A program made the position numbers and the translations under genes. This document shows positions 12,108 through 23,872 of a stretch of 64,000 nucleotides of DNA, piece by piece. The stretch spans positions 1,534,297 through 1,598,296 of the forward strand of contig NW_006766885.1 in NCBI RefSeq assembly GCF_000275845.1, written 5' to 3'. Position 1 is the stretch's first letter, and every line of letters starts with the position of its first letter. The DNA is from Dichomitus squalens LYAD-421 SS1. Lineage: Eukaryota; Basidiomycota; Agaricomycetes; Polyporales; Polyporaceae. The notes beneath the pieces were generated by a model. The model saw only the letters and a list, made by a program, of their open reading frames with translations, was not told where the DNA came from and made no database searches.

Positions 12108-14266
12108 AACGAAGATGGGGAAGAGAGGAGCAGCCCCCTCTGGGCTGGGCGACGACGGCTTGCGAGTGGCAGTGCGGCGAGGCGTCGAGGGAGATGTCGG
12201 GCAATGATGAATATGTTGAGTGAACAGTGTTGCGAGGGGACGTCCCGTGAGCGTCCCCGACGAGAAAGAGGAGGTTGAGGACGGGCACGATAGCAGAGAT
12301 GACCGTCCGGTCTTGAAGAAGACAAGCTCGGGCACCGCCAGAAAATCCGCCTCCCAAATTCGCCTCGCCGGCGCTACGCCGCTGATCATCTGACGCCCGC
12401 AAGCGCCTTCCGGCTTCCGGCGGGTCCTCCGGCTACGCCCGCCACAATCCGGATATCCAGCTCTCCTATATGCTCTGTCTCGGCCGAGCCTGTCCATCTC
12501 CATCTCCACTGTTGTCGCGTCAGTTGCATTCATTCTACAGCACGCTATCACTCAGACGACCGTAGTGTGCTCTCCGGCAGGCCACTTGCGCTCCCCAAGG
12601 TGTGCGTACATCGCACGGCCACGATGCACATCGATCCTCGGCTTTCTGTTCAGCTGAGAGGATCAGTCCCCCCACTCCGGCGTGTTGCAGGACTTCTCCG
12701 TGCTCGCATCGTCCGCGTGCCACAAATAATGCGTGAACATTCCGTCGGCTGGTCCATACTCCACATCTCGAGTCCCATACTAACCCGTTTAGTGAACTGT
12801 CGGGGCGGCTGAGAAGCTCCCGATAGCAGGCTGTCTCCGCGCATGCGATTCATCTGGAGACCATCTCCCATCTCGAAGAACATCGTTGGCGATCTGCCTT
12901 CCTTCGTCGGAGCTTCGGTCCTGAGATATAGATCTGTTTATGATGCCACGCTTGCGAATCATGTGCAATTCCCCGAAACTAGTCCTTTCGCTGTGCTTGG
13001 AAGATGGGTAGGCTTAGCATGAGTCCGCAAAAGCAGCATGGTGTAAACATCATGCATTCAGGCCGACGTGATGGTAGAAACACTGGGATAACGAGATGAC
13101 GATGGAAGATGCAAATGTTTGAGTCCTGGCTGTTCCTCGTCCTTCCAGCGACCGGTTTGTGAGTGGTACAGTCGTCGCTTGTCGGACTCACCTGACCTTT
13201 GGCATGCTGAAGTAGTCATCGTCCCCTGCATCTCCTATCGGCCATCTACATCAAGGAGATAACGTACTTCCGCATGTTGATGCACACACTCTATCAGAAC
13301 GTCATGTTAAAGCTGACGATGCCTCGATTGATGCATAGACACGGCTTACACCGGCCATGTTTTGGACAATGATTATTGTCCAGGGTCTATGACAGCGTAA
13401 CTCGTGCCACCCCCTCGCCGCTTTACATCTGCTTTGTCTCTAGTAGTATATAGGTTAAGGGCTCGCAGCCCAGGATCCTCGTCCCCTCGCCCTTCGGGAG
13501 CTCGCGCTCCTCGAGCTTTCGTTTTTGCACCCACCCTTCCGCTGCCCCATTTTTGGTCTCGCTTAGCTACGTCTCATGTATCAGGTACATTCGCCTTCCG
13601 CCGGCTTGAGCTCGGCCCACCGGTCGCGCGAGAGAGCGGTGGCGACACGGACTCGGTGGTCCCGCGCAGCTTCCGTAGCGCGCGCCCAATACCATCGTTT
13701 TCCGTCCTGCCCGAGTATAGCGTGCATAGATGGCCGGATGTTCTACGATAATGTGACTCGCGGTGAGTACGCGAGTTCGGTTATGGTGACACCTGCACTC
13801 CCATCTGTCTTCGCCACCGCCCAACCTACATAGAACACATGTAGGGCGCTGGTGTGTTCAACATTCATTGATCGAGACAGATTCATCAAAAACGTGCTTA
13901 CCCGCAGTATCCCTCGTTTTTTGCGCTGCAATCGATTGGCTCACCACATCGAGACGACCTCGCAGATTGCGGTGAATCTAGATCGCTTGTGTCACCGTTC
14001 AGTTGCCCACGCACCTCACCCTTGCTGGCAGCGCAGTGTACGCAGCCGTCCATTGCACCGGTGTCCGAGTACGCGTCCGATGGGTGTGTGAGACTGAATG
14101 GGGTGTGATGCTAATAGTGTGCAGATGATACAGTGCATTAGGTCTACGTATAAGCAAGGTATGAAGTGTGTGCGAAAGCAGAGCGGTGCGGGTGTATGCG
14201 CGTGATAACAGAAGTGACGCGGGGAGATGAGAATGAGGCCTGACGGAGGTGACGGCGCGGTCGAGA
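12108..14266. other. intergenic region, no gene recognised
   Basis: 2.2 kb between the membrane/coiled-coil gene and PAM16. It must contain the former's promoter, and possibly an additional 5' exon, since open frames continue upstream to about 12550. From 12560 to 14000 I found no frame with domain content or consistent splice signals. Confidence 0.4.
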
Positions 14267-14952
14267 CTACGATGCGGGCGGAGGCGGATTCGACGACAGT
14301 GCTTCTGGTGGAGGGGGCGAGGGGGTTTCGCCCTCGAGCGACGCCTTGAGCTCCGCGTCCAGCCGCTCCTTTGCACGGACGACCTTCGACTGGAGGTAGT
14401 GCGAGTATGCGGGCGCAGCCTGCTTGGACGATTTGGGCACAGCCTTCTCGGGAGGCGGTGGTGGTGAGTTCTGCTTGAACAGGTGCTCGTAGTTCTGCAA
14501 CAGCGTAACACCGTGTCAGCGCGCGTGCACACACACGAGGACGGAACTGCAAGGCGCACCTGCACTATCCTCTCTACCGGATCCTTGTCCTTCACGTTCA
14601 GAATCAACCGCGCCTCGTCTAGCGTCATCCGGTGTTCCCTCGTCAGCCTGTCCGTTATGGAACCAGAGGTCGCGTTCCCGATGCCTGCGACATCGCCCCC
14701 CGCTGTGCCTGGCGGCCGGTACTTTGCATCTGTTCAGGGCCTACGTCAACATTGTCCCCGCCATTCATGTAAAGTATATAGTGGAGTACGAACTTGCTAT
14801 TGCCTGTTTCCCGGCCGCGTAGAACGCCTTCCCAAAGATTTTTGCGCCAGCAATGGCGATCTGCACGATGACCCTTGGCGAAGACTGTTCAAGGCGCATG
14901 GGCTATCTATCATTCCTGTCCCATATTCTGAGCGAAACGAAAGACGTACCAT
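14267..14952 (-). CDS. PAM16: PAM16/TIM16, subunit of mitochondrial import motor
   Basis: J-like protein of the presequence translocase-associated motor. It pairs with PAM18 at the matrix face of TIM23 and restrains its stimulation of mtHsp70. The first exon is just the ATG (14950-14952) followed by gtacgt. The second, starting at 14884, encodes IVQIAIAGAKIFGKAFYAAG, the hydrophobic N-terminus typical of the family. The third carries LTREHRMTLDEARLILNV, the degenerate J-domain core in which the HPD of true J proteins is replaced. The last exon encodes NYEHLFKQNSPPPPPE, the block around SHYLQSKVVRAKERL, and a proline-rich tail. Exon phases are consistent. It is head-to-head with RPA43, 259 bp apart. 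Confidence 0.92.
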
Positions 14953-15211
14953 GACCCCAAACCCAGCCCACGACGACGGTGACAGTACCAAAGAACTACT
15001 GTGAGAGACGTGCCGACGACGTCCGGCACGGAATGCCACATAGACGCCCGTCACTGGCGCGTCGCTCTCTCAGGCGCTTCCCAAAATTTCTGCCACCAGC
15101 TGCTTCCGCGCGTTCAGCACCCTCGAGCTTTCCCTGTGTCCGCCCGTTCTGGCATTATAACGTCTCTGTGAACATCTTATCTGGTCGTCTTGCCTCTTGT
15201 GTTTTGGAGGG
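14953..15211. promoter_or_regulatory. shared divergent promoter interval PAM16 / RPA43
   Basis: Only 259 bp separate the start codons of two divergent housekeeping genes, so both core promoters must overlap or lie back to back here. I see no clear TATA box. A CT-rich patch before the RPA43 ATG could be the initiator region. Confidence 0.5.
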
Positions 15212-16493
15212 ATGTCTCAGACGGTTGAAGCACACAAGACGAAGAAGAGAAAGCACGTAGCTGTTGTGGAGGAGACGAGCGGAGCGGGGGAGCCTTCGAC
15301 CAAGCGGTCCAAGAAGGAGAAGGACGCGAAGAAGCACAAAAAGGCGAAGCACGACAAGGGAAAGGCTCGTGCGACGGACGACGCTTTCCGGATCGTGCGC
15401 GCGTCGCTGAACGTGTCTGTTCCACCCGTGTTTGCGGGGGATCTCCGGGGAGGCGTGGAGGAGCTCCTGGACTCGATGCTCATGAGGTATGTCGTTATGT
15501 ACCTGTATATATGTATTTGCGGTGAAGTGATTGGGAAGCCTGCGCCTCGCCTTACGTCGCGTGTGATATTTGCAGGTATATCCCCGCATTGCAGGGTGTA
15601 GTCCTGGCGCATGATCGGCTAGAATTCCTGGACAAGGTCGCCAGCATCAAGGCAGACTCTCCCTTCGCGAATTGCCGCATCGCCTTCGACGCAACAGTAT
15701 GGAGCCCACAAGTGGGCATGAAGCTTTGTATGTATGCTGGTGAGGAGGGACTCTGGAGCTAGTGCTAACTCGTTTCGTAATCATAGCCGGCAAAATCAAC
15801 CTATGCTCCCCGGACCACATTTCCTTGCTCGTGCACCGGACATTCAACGCCTCGATACCCCGACATCATATCACCACCGACAGCTACGGATTTGAGTATG
15901 GCCCCGCAGAGAATGATCCAGAGTTCGGTGCGAGGCAGGAGGGAAAGGCCGAGGGGGAAGCTGCGGAGGAAGGTGTGGACGGCGGCGGGCGATGGGTCCA
16001 CAAGATAACCGGTACCAAGCTCGGAGACGCAGACGGCTCTCTTGAGTTCACTGTCGTTGGGTATGCCTCCAGCACGCTATATCTCATCCAAGATCATGCT
16101 GACCTAATAGCGTTCCCTAGGTTGACCGTCGCGAACCAGATGCTCTCATTAGTCGGATCAATACAGCCCGACCCCTTCTCCCCTGAACACGTCCCTAAAG
16201 CGCCGATAACCACTGTCTCAACGGTCGCCGCTCGGAACCTCGCCACCTCACGTCCGTCATCTGCGCTTCAGAGCGAGCGAGAGGTGGATGCGATGATTGG
16301 CGACGACGATGACAGCGACATGGACCCGTTCGGGAAGCTGGGCAAGCTGGCAGACGACGCTGAGCGGCAAGCGAGGGCAGCACAGGAAGCTGAGACGCGG
16401 AAGGAGAAGAAGCGGAAAAGGAGGGAACCCAAAGCCTACGAGGATGCAACCTCTGACGCTGCAGCGCGTAAGAAAAGCAAGAAAAAAAGCTAG
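15212..16493 (+). CDS. RPA43: RNA polymerase I subunit RPA43
   Basis: Stalk subunit of RNA polymerase I (A43), equivalent to Rpb7. It contacts Rrn3 at rDNA promoters in the nucleolus. The start ATG at 15212 precedes a lysine-rich, nucleolar-type N-terminus (residues 1-55). Then comes the Rpb7-N-like region (FRIVRASLNVSVPPVFAGDL; YIPALQGVVLAHDRLEFLDK) and, after two introns, the OB-fold block GKINLCSPDHISLLVHRTFN. An acidic stretch (DDDDSDMD) and a basic tail ending KKSKKKS follow. Introns lie near 15487-15574, 15728-15786 and 16061-16121, with GT-AG ends and matching phases. The predicted length, about 350 residues, is in the family range. Confidence 0.9.
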
Positions 16494-16586
16494 CCGGCAC
16501 TCGATGTATCACTTGTTTTTTCGTAGATTTATCTCATTACCTAGTGGATGACATATTGTATTGTGTTGTAAGCGGTTATAGTCACC

Positions 16587-16679
16587 GCCCGCCTAGCTCA
16601 ATCGGATAGAGCGTCAGACTCTTAGGCGGGTTAAAGCCACGTGATCTGAAGGCTGCGAGTTCGACCCTCGCGGTGGGCT
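16587..16679 (+). tRNA. tRNA-Lys (CTT) with 19 nt intron
   Basis: The acceptor stem gcccgcc (16587-16593) pairs with ggtgggc (16672-16678), with one G-T wobble. The D-arm has tagctcaatcgga; the T-arm is gcgag-ttcgacc-ctcgc. The anticodon stem tcaga/tctga flanks loop ctCTTaa, giving anticodon CTT. An intron at 16625-16643 interrupts after position 37, the canonical place for nuclear tRNA introns. Confidence 0.93.
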
Positions 16680-18204
16680 AGTTTATTTTGCAGAAGTTCT
16701 TAGAGGATGATGAGCATGTCGTCTCTCACGAGACCCCTCTGTAACGCTGTACGTATTATGTTGGCATTACTCAAGTGGGAGGACAGTGTGTTGAGCGCCG
16801 GGAAAGAGAATCAAAGCGCACGGTGACCAGGGGCGAGAGTTATAAATAACAGAGCGGGTAGACCAGCGGTGCAACCGCCAAAGTCCTCATCTTCTGGTAG
16901 AAGGTACTCCTGCCACTGTCAAGTCGGAAAAAATAGAGGGCCATCATCCGGGGGAGAAACACACTGTGTATACCCGAATAGCCTGTCCACCGGGTGACAA
17001 GATCAAGGTGCCACTGGATGCGTCGCGAGTCTACATGGCCATGATCGGGGTTCTATATGGCGAGAAAGCTACACCTGAAACCGGCCCTGTATGTTGCTAC
17101 GACACGAATACAGGCTAGTCGGTGCGGAAGGCCCCGAATCGCGGGGACGAGGTGTGTGCTCCTGGGATCAAATGCAACAGCCTGGAGCCTCTTCTTCCAC
17201 CCAAGGACCTTGGGCAGCTTACTTGACAGGGCCGAGATGAGGGAAACGCAGAAGCTCCAGGCCAGGTGGGGAATGAATTTTGCGGAGTACCCTATACACT
17301 TGATCAAGTCTGCTTGCATGAGCGGCATGGCGTCTGTCAAATTCGAGGGATGGAAACAAACCCCACATGCTATCAATGTCCTTCCGGCAGCGTCCGCCGT
17401 CGAGCTCCTGTTACAGCGTCCGAAAGTCATGGTGAAGCTGAGCCCGGGCAAACACTGTCGATTGCGTGTTTACTAGTAAACTCATATATGCTGTGATGAG
17501 GGGAAGGAGCACTGTGACATATCAACGCATATGCAGCACTACGAACCATATGTTATGTCCTGCCACAGGAGGATCGCCAGGAAAAAGCTCACTAGCTTAG
17601 GCTGTACTGCCTCAATAGCAAGGTGACCGCGCTTAGGTCGTCTACCTGGTCGAGCTGCGGGTAGAAGAACGCTTGTTAGCCATTGTCCCGATCGTCTGAT
17701 CCCTGTGCTGCACTCACACTAAGGAATTCCAGATGTGACCGTACGACCTGTGATCCTTTCAATGACCCCCAGAGAAGCCCGCTGGGAGACCGCATGGGTG
17801 AGTCAAGTCAATGAGAGCGAGTTCGGCTCAATGGAAGCAAAGTCGCGCAGGTCTCGAGACTCACCAGCTGTGTGAGACACCGCCATATGGTGTCATCGTG
17901 GCTGTACTCGATGGTTGCCGCGTGCCTCATTGAACGAACATAGAGGGAGATATATCATAAGGTGTCTTGTACACCTGCCTGAAAAGGCGTGGTGGACCTG
18001 AGCCGGACCTAGGACATGAGCGCTTGAGCGTTGAGGGGTCATGGAAGTCCACTACCGCACTGGGTGTGGTCCCGGGCATGCCACCTCCCGCGCGTCGACC
18101 GGTACTTAACTTACGAGTGATGCAGATACTCATCATAGTCGGGTGAATGCCCCTTCTTCCTCCTCTGTTCTCAGAAGCCCTGAATTCCCTTCGCCCTGAC
18201 CTCC
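16680..18204. other. intergenic with a weak coding trace
   Basis: Mostly featureless. Between about 16930 and 17500 two short frames have protein-like composition: one contains YTRIACPPGDKIKV and a Cys-Cys pair, the other GVPYTLDQVCLHERHG and several cysteines. They are in different frames and I could not join them with convincing splice sites. No family is recognised; this may be a small Cys-rich gene or a relic. Confidence 0.3.
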
Positions 18205-20852
18205 ATGCAAGCCGACGAGTATTTCAACACTCATCCTCCGAGCTCTAGCCAGACAACACGCGCGGCCCAGTCTATCCATGAGACGGGTGCGCTCATATTC
18301 TCTAGTCCTCGTCGCCATCTTCGTGGCCGCAGGGGTGGACTGAGGGATATGCCTGAGATGCCACTGGATATTCTCTTCGAGGCGGGTTTCCAGCTTGTTT
18401 ATTTCCTTTCATCAGTCGTTATTCACACTGCACCCGCTAGATTTTTGGATTCCTCCACCCGAAAGACCTTTTGAACCTCTCACGAGCGACGAGGGAATTC
18501 AGAGCTCTCCTTATGAGCCGGAATTCAGCACCATTTTGGCGAGAAGCAAGGAAACTTGTCGAGGGCCTACCGGAGCCTCCTTCGTATTTAAGTGAGCCTG
18601 CATACGCTAACCTCCTCTTTTGCGCACATTGTCACGTAAGTAACATCTACCGGGAACATCGCCACGATCTCACATATCTCATACATTACAGAACTGTAGC
18701 AAGCCCAACATCCAGGCTGTTCACTGGCTATTCTCTGTCCGATACTGTGATCCATGCCGGAAAGCTATGTGAGTCTGACACGAGGTGGCTCATCCGCTTG
18801 GCGCTCATCCACATGCTATGCTCTTAGGTTCATCGATGAGAGCGAAGTGTCGGCGTTCTTGATGATAGCGTTCCAAAACGCATACCACCTATACGTGAAC
18901 CCCAGAACCAAGTGTGCCGCGTTCCTCCACACCCACGTATCGATGAAACCTTAGCCTGACTCTACACAGCCACAGTCGGCGCCCTTCCAAACGGAAGTAT
19001 CACAAGCCCGAGATTGACGCTCTGAAACGGGAATGGACTGAGCTCCGGAATGATGAGGAGAGAACCAGGTTTAAGGAAGACAGGGCGGCATTCGTCAGGG
19101 AGAGTCAGAAGGTGCGTTTCACCCATTCGCTGCTTTGCTCGCCTAACGCGTAGAGAACGCGTCCCCAGCACTGTGAGCTCCTCTCAGCGTGGCAGAGGTT
19201 ATGCCAGCATAAGAGGTCAGAGGAAGTATATGAGCTGAAGGGGGAGCGGTTCAAAGCGTGAGTAGGTGCAGCCTCTTGTGACATACGACGTTCTGACGGT
19301 CACTACTAGTATCAAAGTCAGACTGCGTGAGGAAGGCTTTGGCGAGGTGTTTGATCACATGCGATACTCGGATCTCGCGGACCTCAAGAGGATGAGCTCC
19401 GTGAACAGAGCGTCCAAACTCACTGAGAAAGGCATGTATGTATGATCAGCGCATATCAATGTATACTGAATCATTGAGTCAGGATGGAACATCATCCGCA
19501 CGTCTATCGTCCAGTACATGACGTCAGTCCGCGATAAGTATCGTGCCGAGGCGTCGTACAGAAAATACCTCAAACGTTTCCAAAACCTTTTCGATGCCTA
19601 TCAGTCTTCGAATACTCCACGTACTCAGGAATGGGACTACGAGCCGGGGTTTTTTGATCTCGCGACTTCACCAGCGATCCGGGGCCTCCTCGAGGACGGG
19701 TCTGGCAACATCACTCAGGACTTTCATAATTTTTACGTTCATATGTCCGACTTCGCAAAGACATGGAAGGACCACTACTGGAACATCTTTACCCAGCTCG
19801 CGGTAAAGGGTCTAGGCAAATTTTCGGCTTCCCTAGAGCAGGACACCCTTCTCAACCTCGCAATCGTCTCTTTTGTCTGCAAGCGCTGCCATCAACGACA
19901 ACTACGCTGGCCACACCTTCTTTCTCATCGATGCTTCCGCGATAGGTCAAGAATAGAGCCGAAAGGCACCAACGAACTCCTCGCCGCACAGCATGTGCGT
20001 TCTGACCATGACGCCCGGTACCGGGGAGAGGAGCTTGTGGTGTTCGACGACCACAATATTGTCACTCGTACTATCGTCTCCCTGTGCGGCTTCACGCCCG
20101 AATTGGCCACTTGTTATGAGATGAACGATCAAGATGTAAGCGTTAGGCTTGTCTGCTCGCTTTGCCCAACGGAGGGCCTCGAAAAGTGGCAGGTCTTTGA
20201 TTGGCAGGCTGCAGTACGTAGACCATATCAGTACCGTTCTTACGCGGCACCAGCTGGGCATACATTGCATGCCTAACTAACACCTACTTTCTTGCTGATA
20301 GATACAGCACTCCATCGCCTGCCACTCAACGGAGGGCGTCAACGCTGCATCCTGCTGGGGGCGCATCTCGCCTCGCCAGGCCGCCCTCACGAAGGCCCTG
20401 GAACGCTTGCTGGCGCAGCGGAACAGCACCCTCAGCGCGCTCTCGCATAACCCGATGAACGTATTCGGCTGTGCGCTTTGCTGCTCGAATGGTTCGATCG
20501 ACAACATCCGTAACCATTTGTTTTCTGTGTAAGTCTCTCCCAGCATCGTCCCTACCCGTTTCATGCAGCGCTTGCTGACTTTTTATGCCCGTGCTTCCCG
20601 CATGGCATGTAATACAGACATAGAATTTTAAGCCCCAAGCTCGGCGAACACATGTACTTGCATGAGGACTCGAAGCCGTGTGGCGCGCCCTCTGTGTGGA
20701 TGGATTTGTTTGCGCAGCCGTCGTCCTGGAGACGCATGCGGAGGAAGCGGTGTTGCATATGTTCCTTGCTTCGATTTGAGCAGGTTTCTCAGCAGTGTCT
20801 ATCTCGTGCCTGTCCTTGTTTAGTACAGCATGTGCGCGGCAAATGTCCGTAG
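18205..20852 (+). CDS. F-box protein
   Basis: Probable substrate receptor for an SCF ubiquitin ligase. From ATG 18205, a Ser/Arg-rich leader ends in a basic RGRRGGL block and runs into the F-box: MPLDILFE, then after an intron IFGFLHPKDLLNLSRATREF and FRALLMSRNSAPFWREA. This placement and wording match the large F-box families of polypores. Downstream exons hold a CxxC...CxxC-like patch (CAHCH, then CSKPN, YCDPCRKAM), the charged block RKYHKPEIDALKREWTEL, and a C-terminal region with SPKLGEHMYLHED. Introns lie at 18382-18440, after 18635, near 18770, 18955, 19112, 19260, 19437, 20217 and 20529. The first appears to begin with GC. The product should be about 670 residues. Its substrate cannot be inferred. 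Confidence 0.8.
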
Positions 20853-21169
20853 TAATGTGTTTGTCGATCATCATGTTTATGAGGACCTTATGAATTACAA
20901 TGAGGCACACATTACATGTTCGGAACGTGGTGAAACGAGTGCCAGCCTAAGATTGCATTTGATGCGACGGCGCAACGAGAGGCTTCAGACAATTTGATGA
21001 CGCGCGCTTGCTGCAATCCACGCCACCCGGTCACATGGGCGTGCCGAGACGCGCTACGCGACGCGAGTGTGTGGTTGTGTTTACAGTCGACTTGAACATC
21101 GTCCAGACACCCTGACGCGACGCAGTTTAGGCTGCTCAAACGATACTCACGAAAATTAACGGCGATAAC
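20853..21169. other. intergenic spacer
   Basis: 317 bp between the F-box stop and the ATG of the RHAMM-like gene, tandem on the same strand. It should contain the F-box 3' UTR and the next promoter. No other feature is seen. Confidence 0.5.
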
Positions 21170-23655
21170 ATGTTTTCCAGAGGGTCAAGATTTCCTCCCG
21201 CTAAAGGTCAGCTAGACTCTCCTCGTATTCCTCTCAAGAATTGAACAGAAACGTACGGATAGGTTCCGACGTACCCGGTCCCGGAGCGTACAATCCGCAA
21301 GGTGAAGACGGTCGGAACGCGTCTTATTACATTACTGACGTTGCATAGATCCCGAATACGACACGTACAAGAGAGGGGCATTCCTGGAGAAGACGAACCG
21401 TTTCAACAAGGACAAGCCCGACGACATACCAGGTGGGAACTCCAGAGCGACATTCTTATACCATCCAATCTGAGAGTTGCCCAGGTCCTGGCGCGTACGA
21501 GACGGACATGGCGAATGCTCAGAACAGACCTCCGACGCGGACTGCAAACCCCACTACAACGGACAGGCTAGCGGTCCTTCAACGTAAGCTAGAAGACCTG
21601 GAGAGAGTGCACCAGGAAGAGAAGAAGTCTGTGAGTACGCGTGCATCCTCTGACAGCGCACTCAGTACCGAACCAGATCCAGCACTACCTCGAGCAGGAA
21701 CGCCTCAAACTTGAGCTCAGCCGCGCACAGCGAACCGCAGCCGAACAGACAGAGCGCGCAGACAAACTCAAGAAACAGAACGATACCCTCGACGCGCGCG
21801 TTCAAGAGCTGAAGAAGGCGAACGCCAACGACACAACGGAATTGCGCGACCTCCGCGTCAAGCTCCGCGCGAGCGAACACGAGCGCACGCAACTCGCGGC
21901 GAAGCAGGGGGATGCGGCGGAGGCGCGCAAAGCGGAAGCGAAGAGGAAGGACGAGCTGAAGGAGCGCGAACGCAAGATCGCTGAGCTGGAGAAGGCGCTG
22001 ACGACGGAGAAGAAGAAGCGGGAGGCGATAGAGGCACGGTTGGCGGAGGCGAAGGCAAAGGCGGATGAGCGAGTGCAGGAGGCACGAGCTGCGGCCGAGG
22101 ACACCACACGTCAGCTACGGGAGGCGCAAAAGGAGGCGCAAACGGCGCGCGATGCGCTACTACAGGTCGAGTCACACGCGGAGGATGCGGAGGAGGAACT
22201 CGTCGCTCAGCTTGAGCAACACCGGTACGCTCTATCTCGCGTCGCGCAGGAGTATGGCAAGCTCGCGTCCACCACCATTGCGCTCTCGACACACCGGCGT
22301 GCCAAGCAGGAAGTTGTGCTGCTCGAGCTGCGGAATAACAAGCTGGAGCGCAAGCTCGCGAACAGCGATGGCCAAGTCATCGAGCTCGCGAATTTGATTC
22401 GGCAAGTCAAGGAGGAGAACTCCTTCCTAACTTCCCAGCTCCAGGAGACCCATGACGAACTCACCACCTACCGCCGGGCTCTTCGGGATGCGTATAGCAT
22501 GGCCACTGTAGTTTCCAACGGACTGTGCGAGCTCGAGGACAGTGCCTGGGCTGTTGCTGAAGATCGATACGTGTCTACCCTCAGTGCTCTCGACGCAGCG
22601 CGCGGGGACTTCGAGTTATGGAGCTCTCTCGACCGTGAACGCACGAACGCATTGTTGTTCCACGCGTCCGTTCTCAACCAGGAATCAGATGCCACTCGTG
22701 CGGAACTCGACCAGCGTGCGAAGCAGCTTGCAGAAGCTGAGGCCATCCGCGCACAGCTAGCTGAGTCTCTCCAGCAAACACAGGCCGAACATGCCGATGC
22801 CCAGCGCATGCTCGCCGACTCCGCCGCGTCCCTCGCCGAGTCAAACGCTCGCGTAGAGTCGTACAAAAAGCAGTTAGAGACTATCAAGGCGGAGGCGCAG
22901 GCCGACGTTGCTCGGGCCGAGCAAGGCTTACAGCAGGAGAAGCAGGCGAGCCAGCGGTTGGCTGCGTCGCTCCACCAGGCGAAGCAGGCCGAACAGTTCC
23001 TGCGCTCCGAAGTCGAACAGTAAGCCTTACACCTGCTTCACTCGCATTCTTCCTAATGCCCTGTATTTCCTTGCCCCAGATTGAGCTCTGACCTCGCTGA
23101 AGCCGAGAGATATCAGGAAGCGTACAACAACATGCTCGCAGAAGTCGACCAGCTCGTTGTGAAGAACGCCCTAGCGGAGGAAGAAGCGCAACGCCTTAGC
23201 AAGTTCAACGCAGAAATTATAGGACATAATAATCCTGCTCAGCGCATCATGTACGTCGACCGCATTCGGCGCGAGTTGCACGAGATGAAACATGTACGTT
23301 CTCCCCCTTGCCTCTTGCAATGCGACAGCACTGAAGCGCGTGGCAGAAATTGCTGCTATCAACACGCGACCGAGATGCCGCCTACGCGGACAACGATGAC
23401 CTCCGCGCTGAGCTGGAGCTGTACAAGTCTGTCGCCGTACCCCAAGAGGTCAAGCCTCGCACGTACATCACGAGGGTCACTCGGCCAGTCGCAGCGACTT
23501 TGGAGCCTGACACCGCGTCGTCTATGTCTACTTCACGGGGTTCAGACCAGACACAAAGGTCATCTGCGACACGATCGTCAACATCTGCCTCGAGGCTGCC
23601 CAGTCTACCTGAGCTGCCAGCGAGCGGCGACATGACTTTGGACGAGATTATGTGA
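21170..23655 (+). CDS. RHAMM/HMMR-like coiled-coil protein
   Basis: In animals, HMMR binds microtubules and acts at spindle poles. ATG 21170 begins MFSRGSRFPPAKG. The next exons give SDVPGPGAYNPQDPEYDTYK, RGAFLEKTNRFNKDKPDDIP and SCPGPGAYETD: two PGPGAY repeats in the arrangement of the HMMR N-terminal domain. A long coiled coil of about 500 residues follows, rich in E, A, R, K and Q. The penultimate block, FNAEIIGHNNPAQRIMYVDR plus IRRELHEMK, resembles the conserved C-terminal HMMR motif around LLGHQN. The Ser/Thr-rich tail ends ASGDMTLDEIM. Introns follow codons near 21206, 21300, 21432, 21630, 23020 and 23294, with consistent phases (for example AAA-G / GT-TCC). Length is about 730 residues. 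Function in spindle organisation is inferred from family, not shown. Confidence 0.8.
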
Positions 23656-23872
23656 TGTGATGATCTATGCTAGCACACGATTTCATCATGCTTTATGCTG
23701 TTGTACGATATACTCCGTTTCACTTCGTTCGTCTCGCTTAGCTTCGATAGTCCGGCATCATGCATCCACTCTCTCTTAACGCATGCGATCACGCTCTTGG
23801 CTCGCCTTGGTCTGGAGTACCGTTGCCGGTAAATAACACGATTGACTTGCATAGAGTATGCAGAGACGGTCT

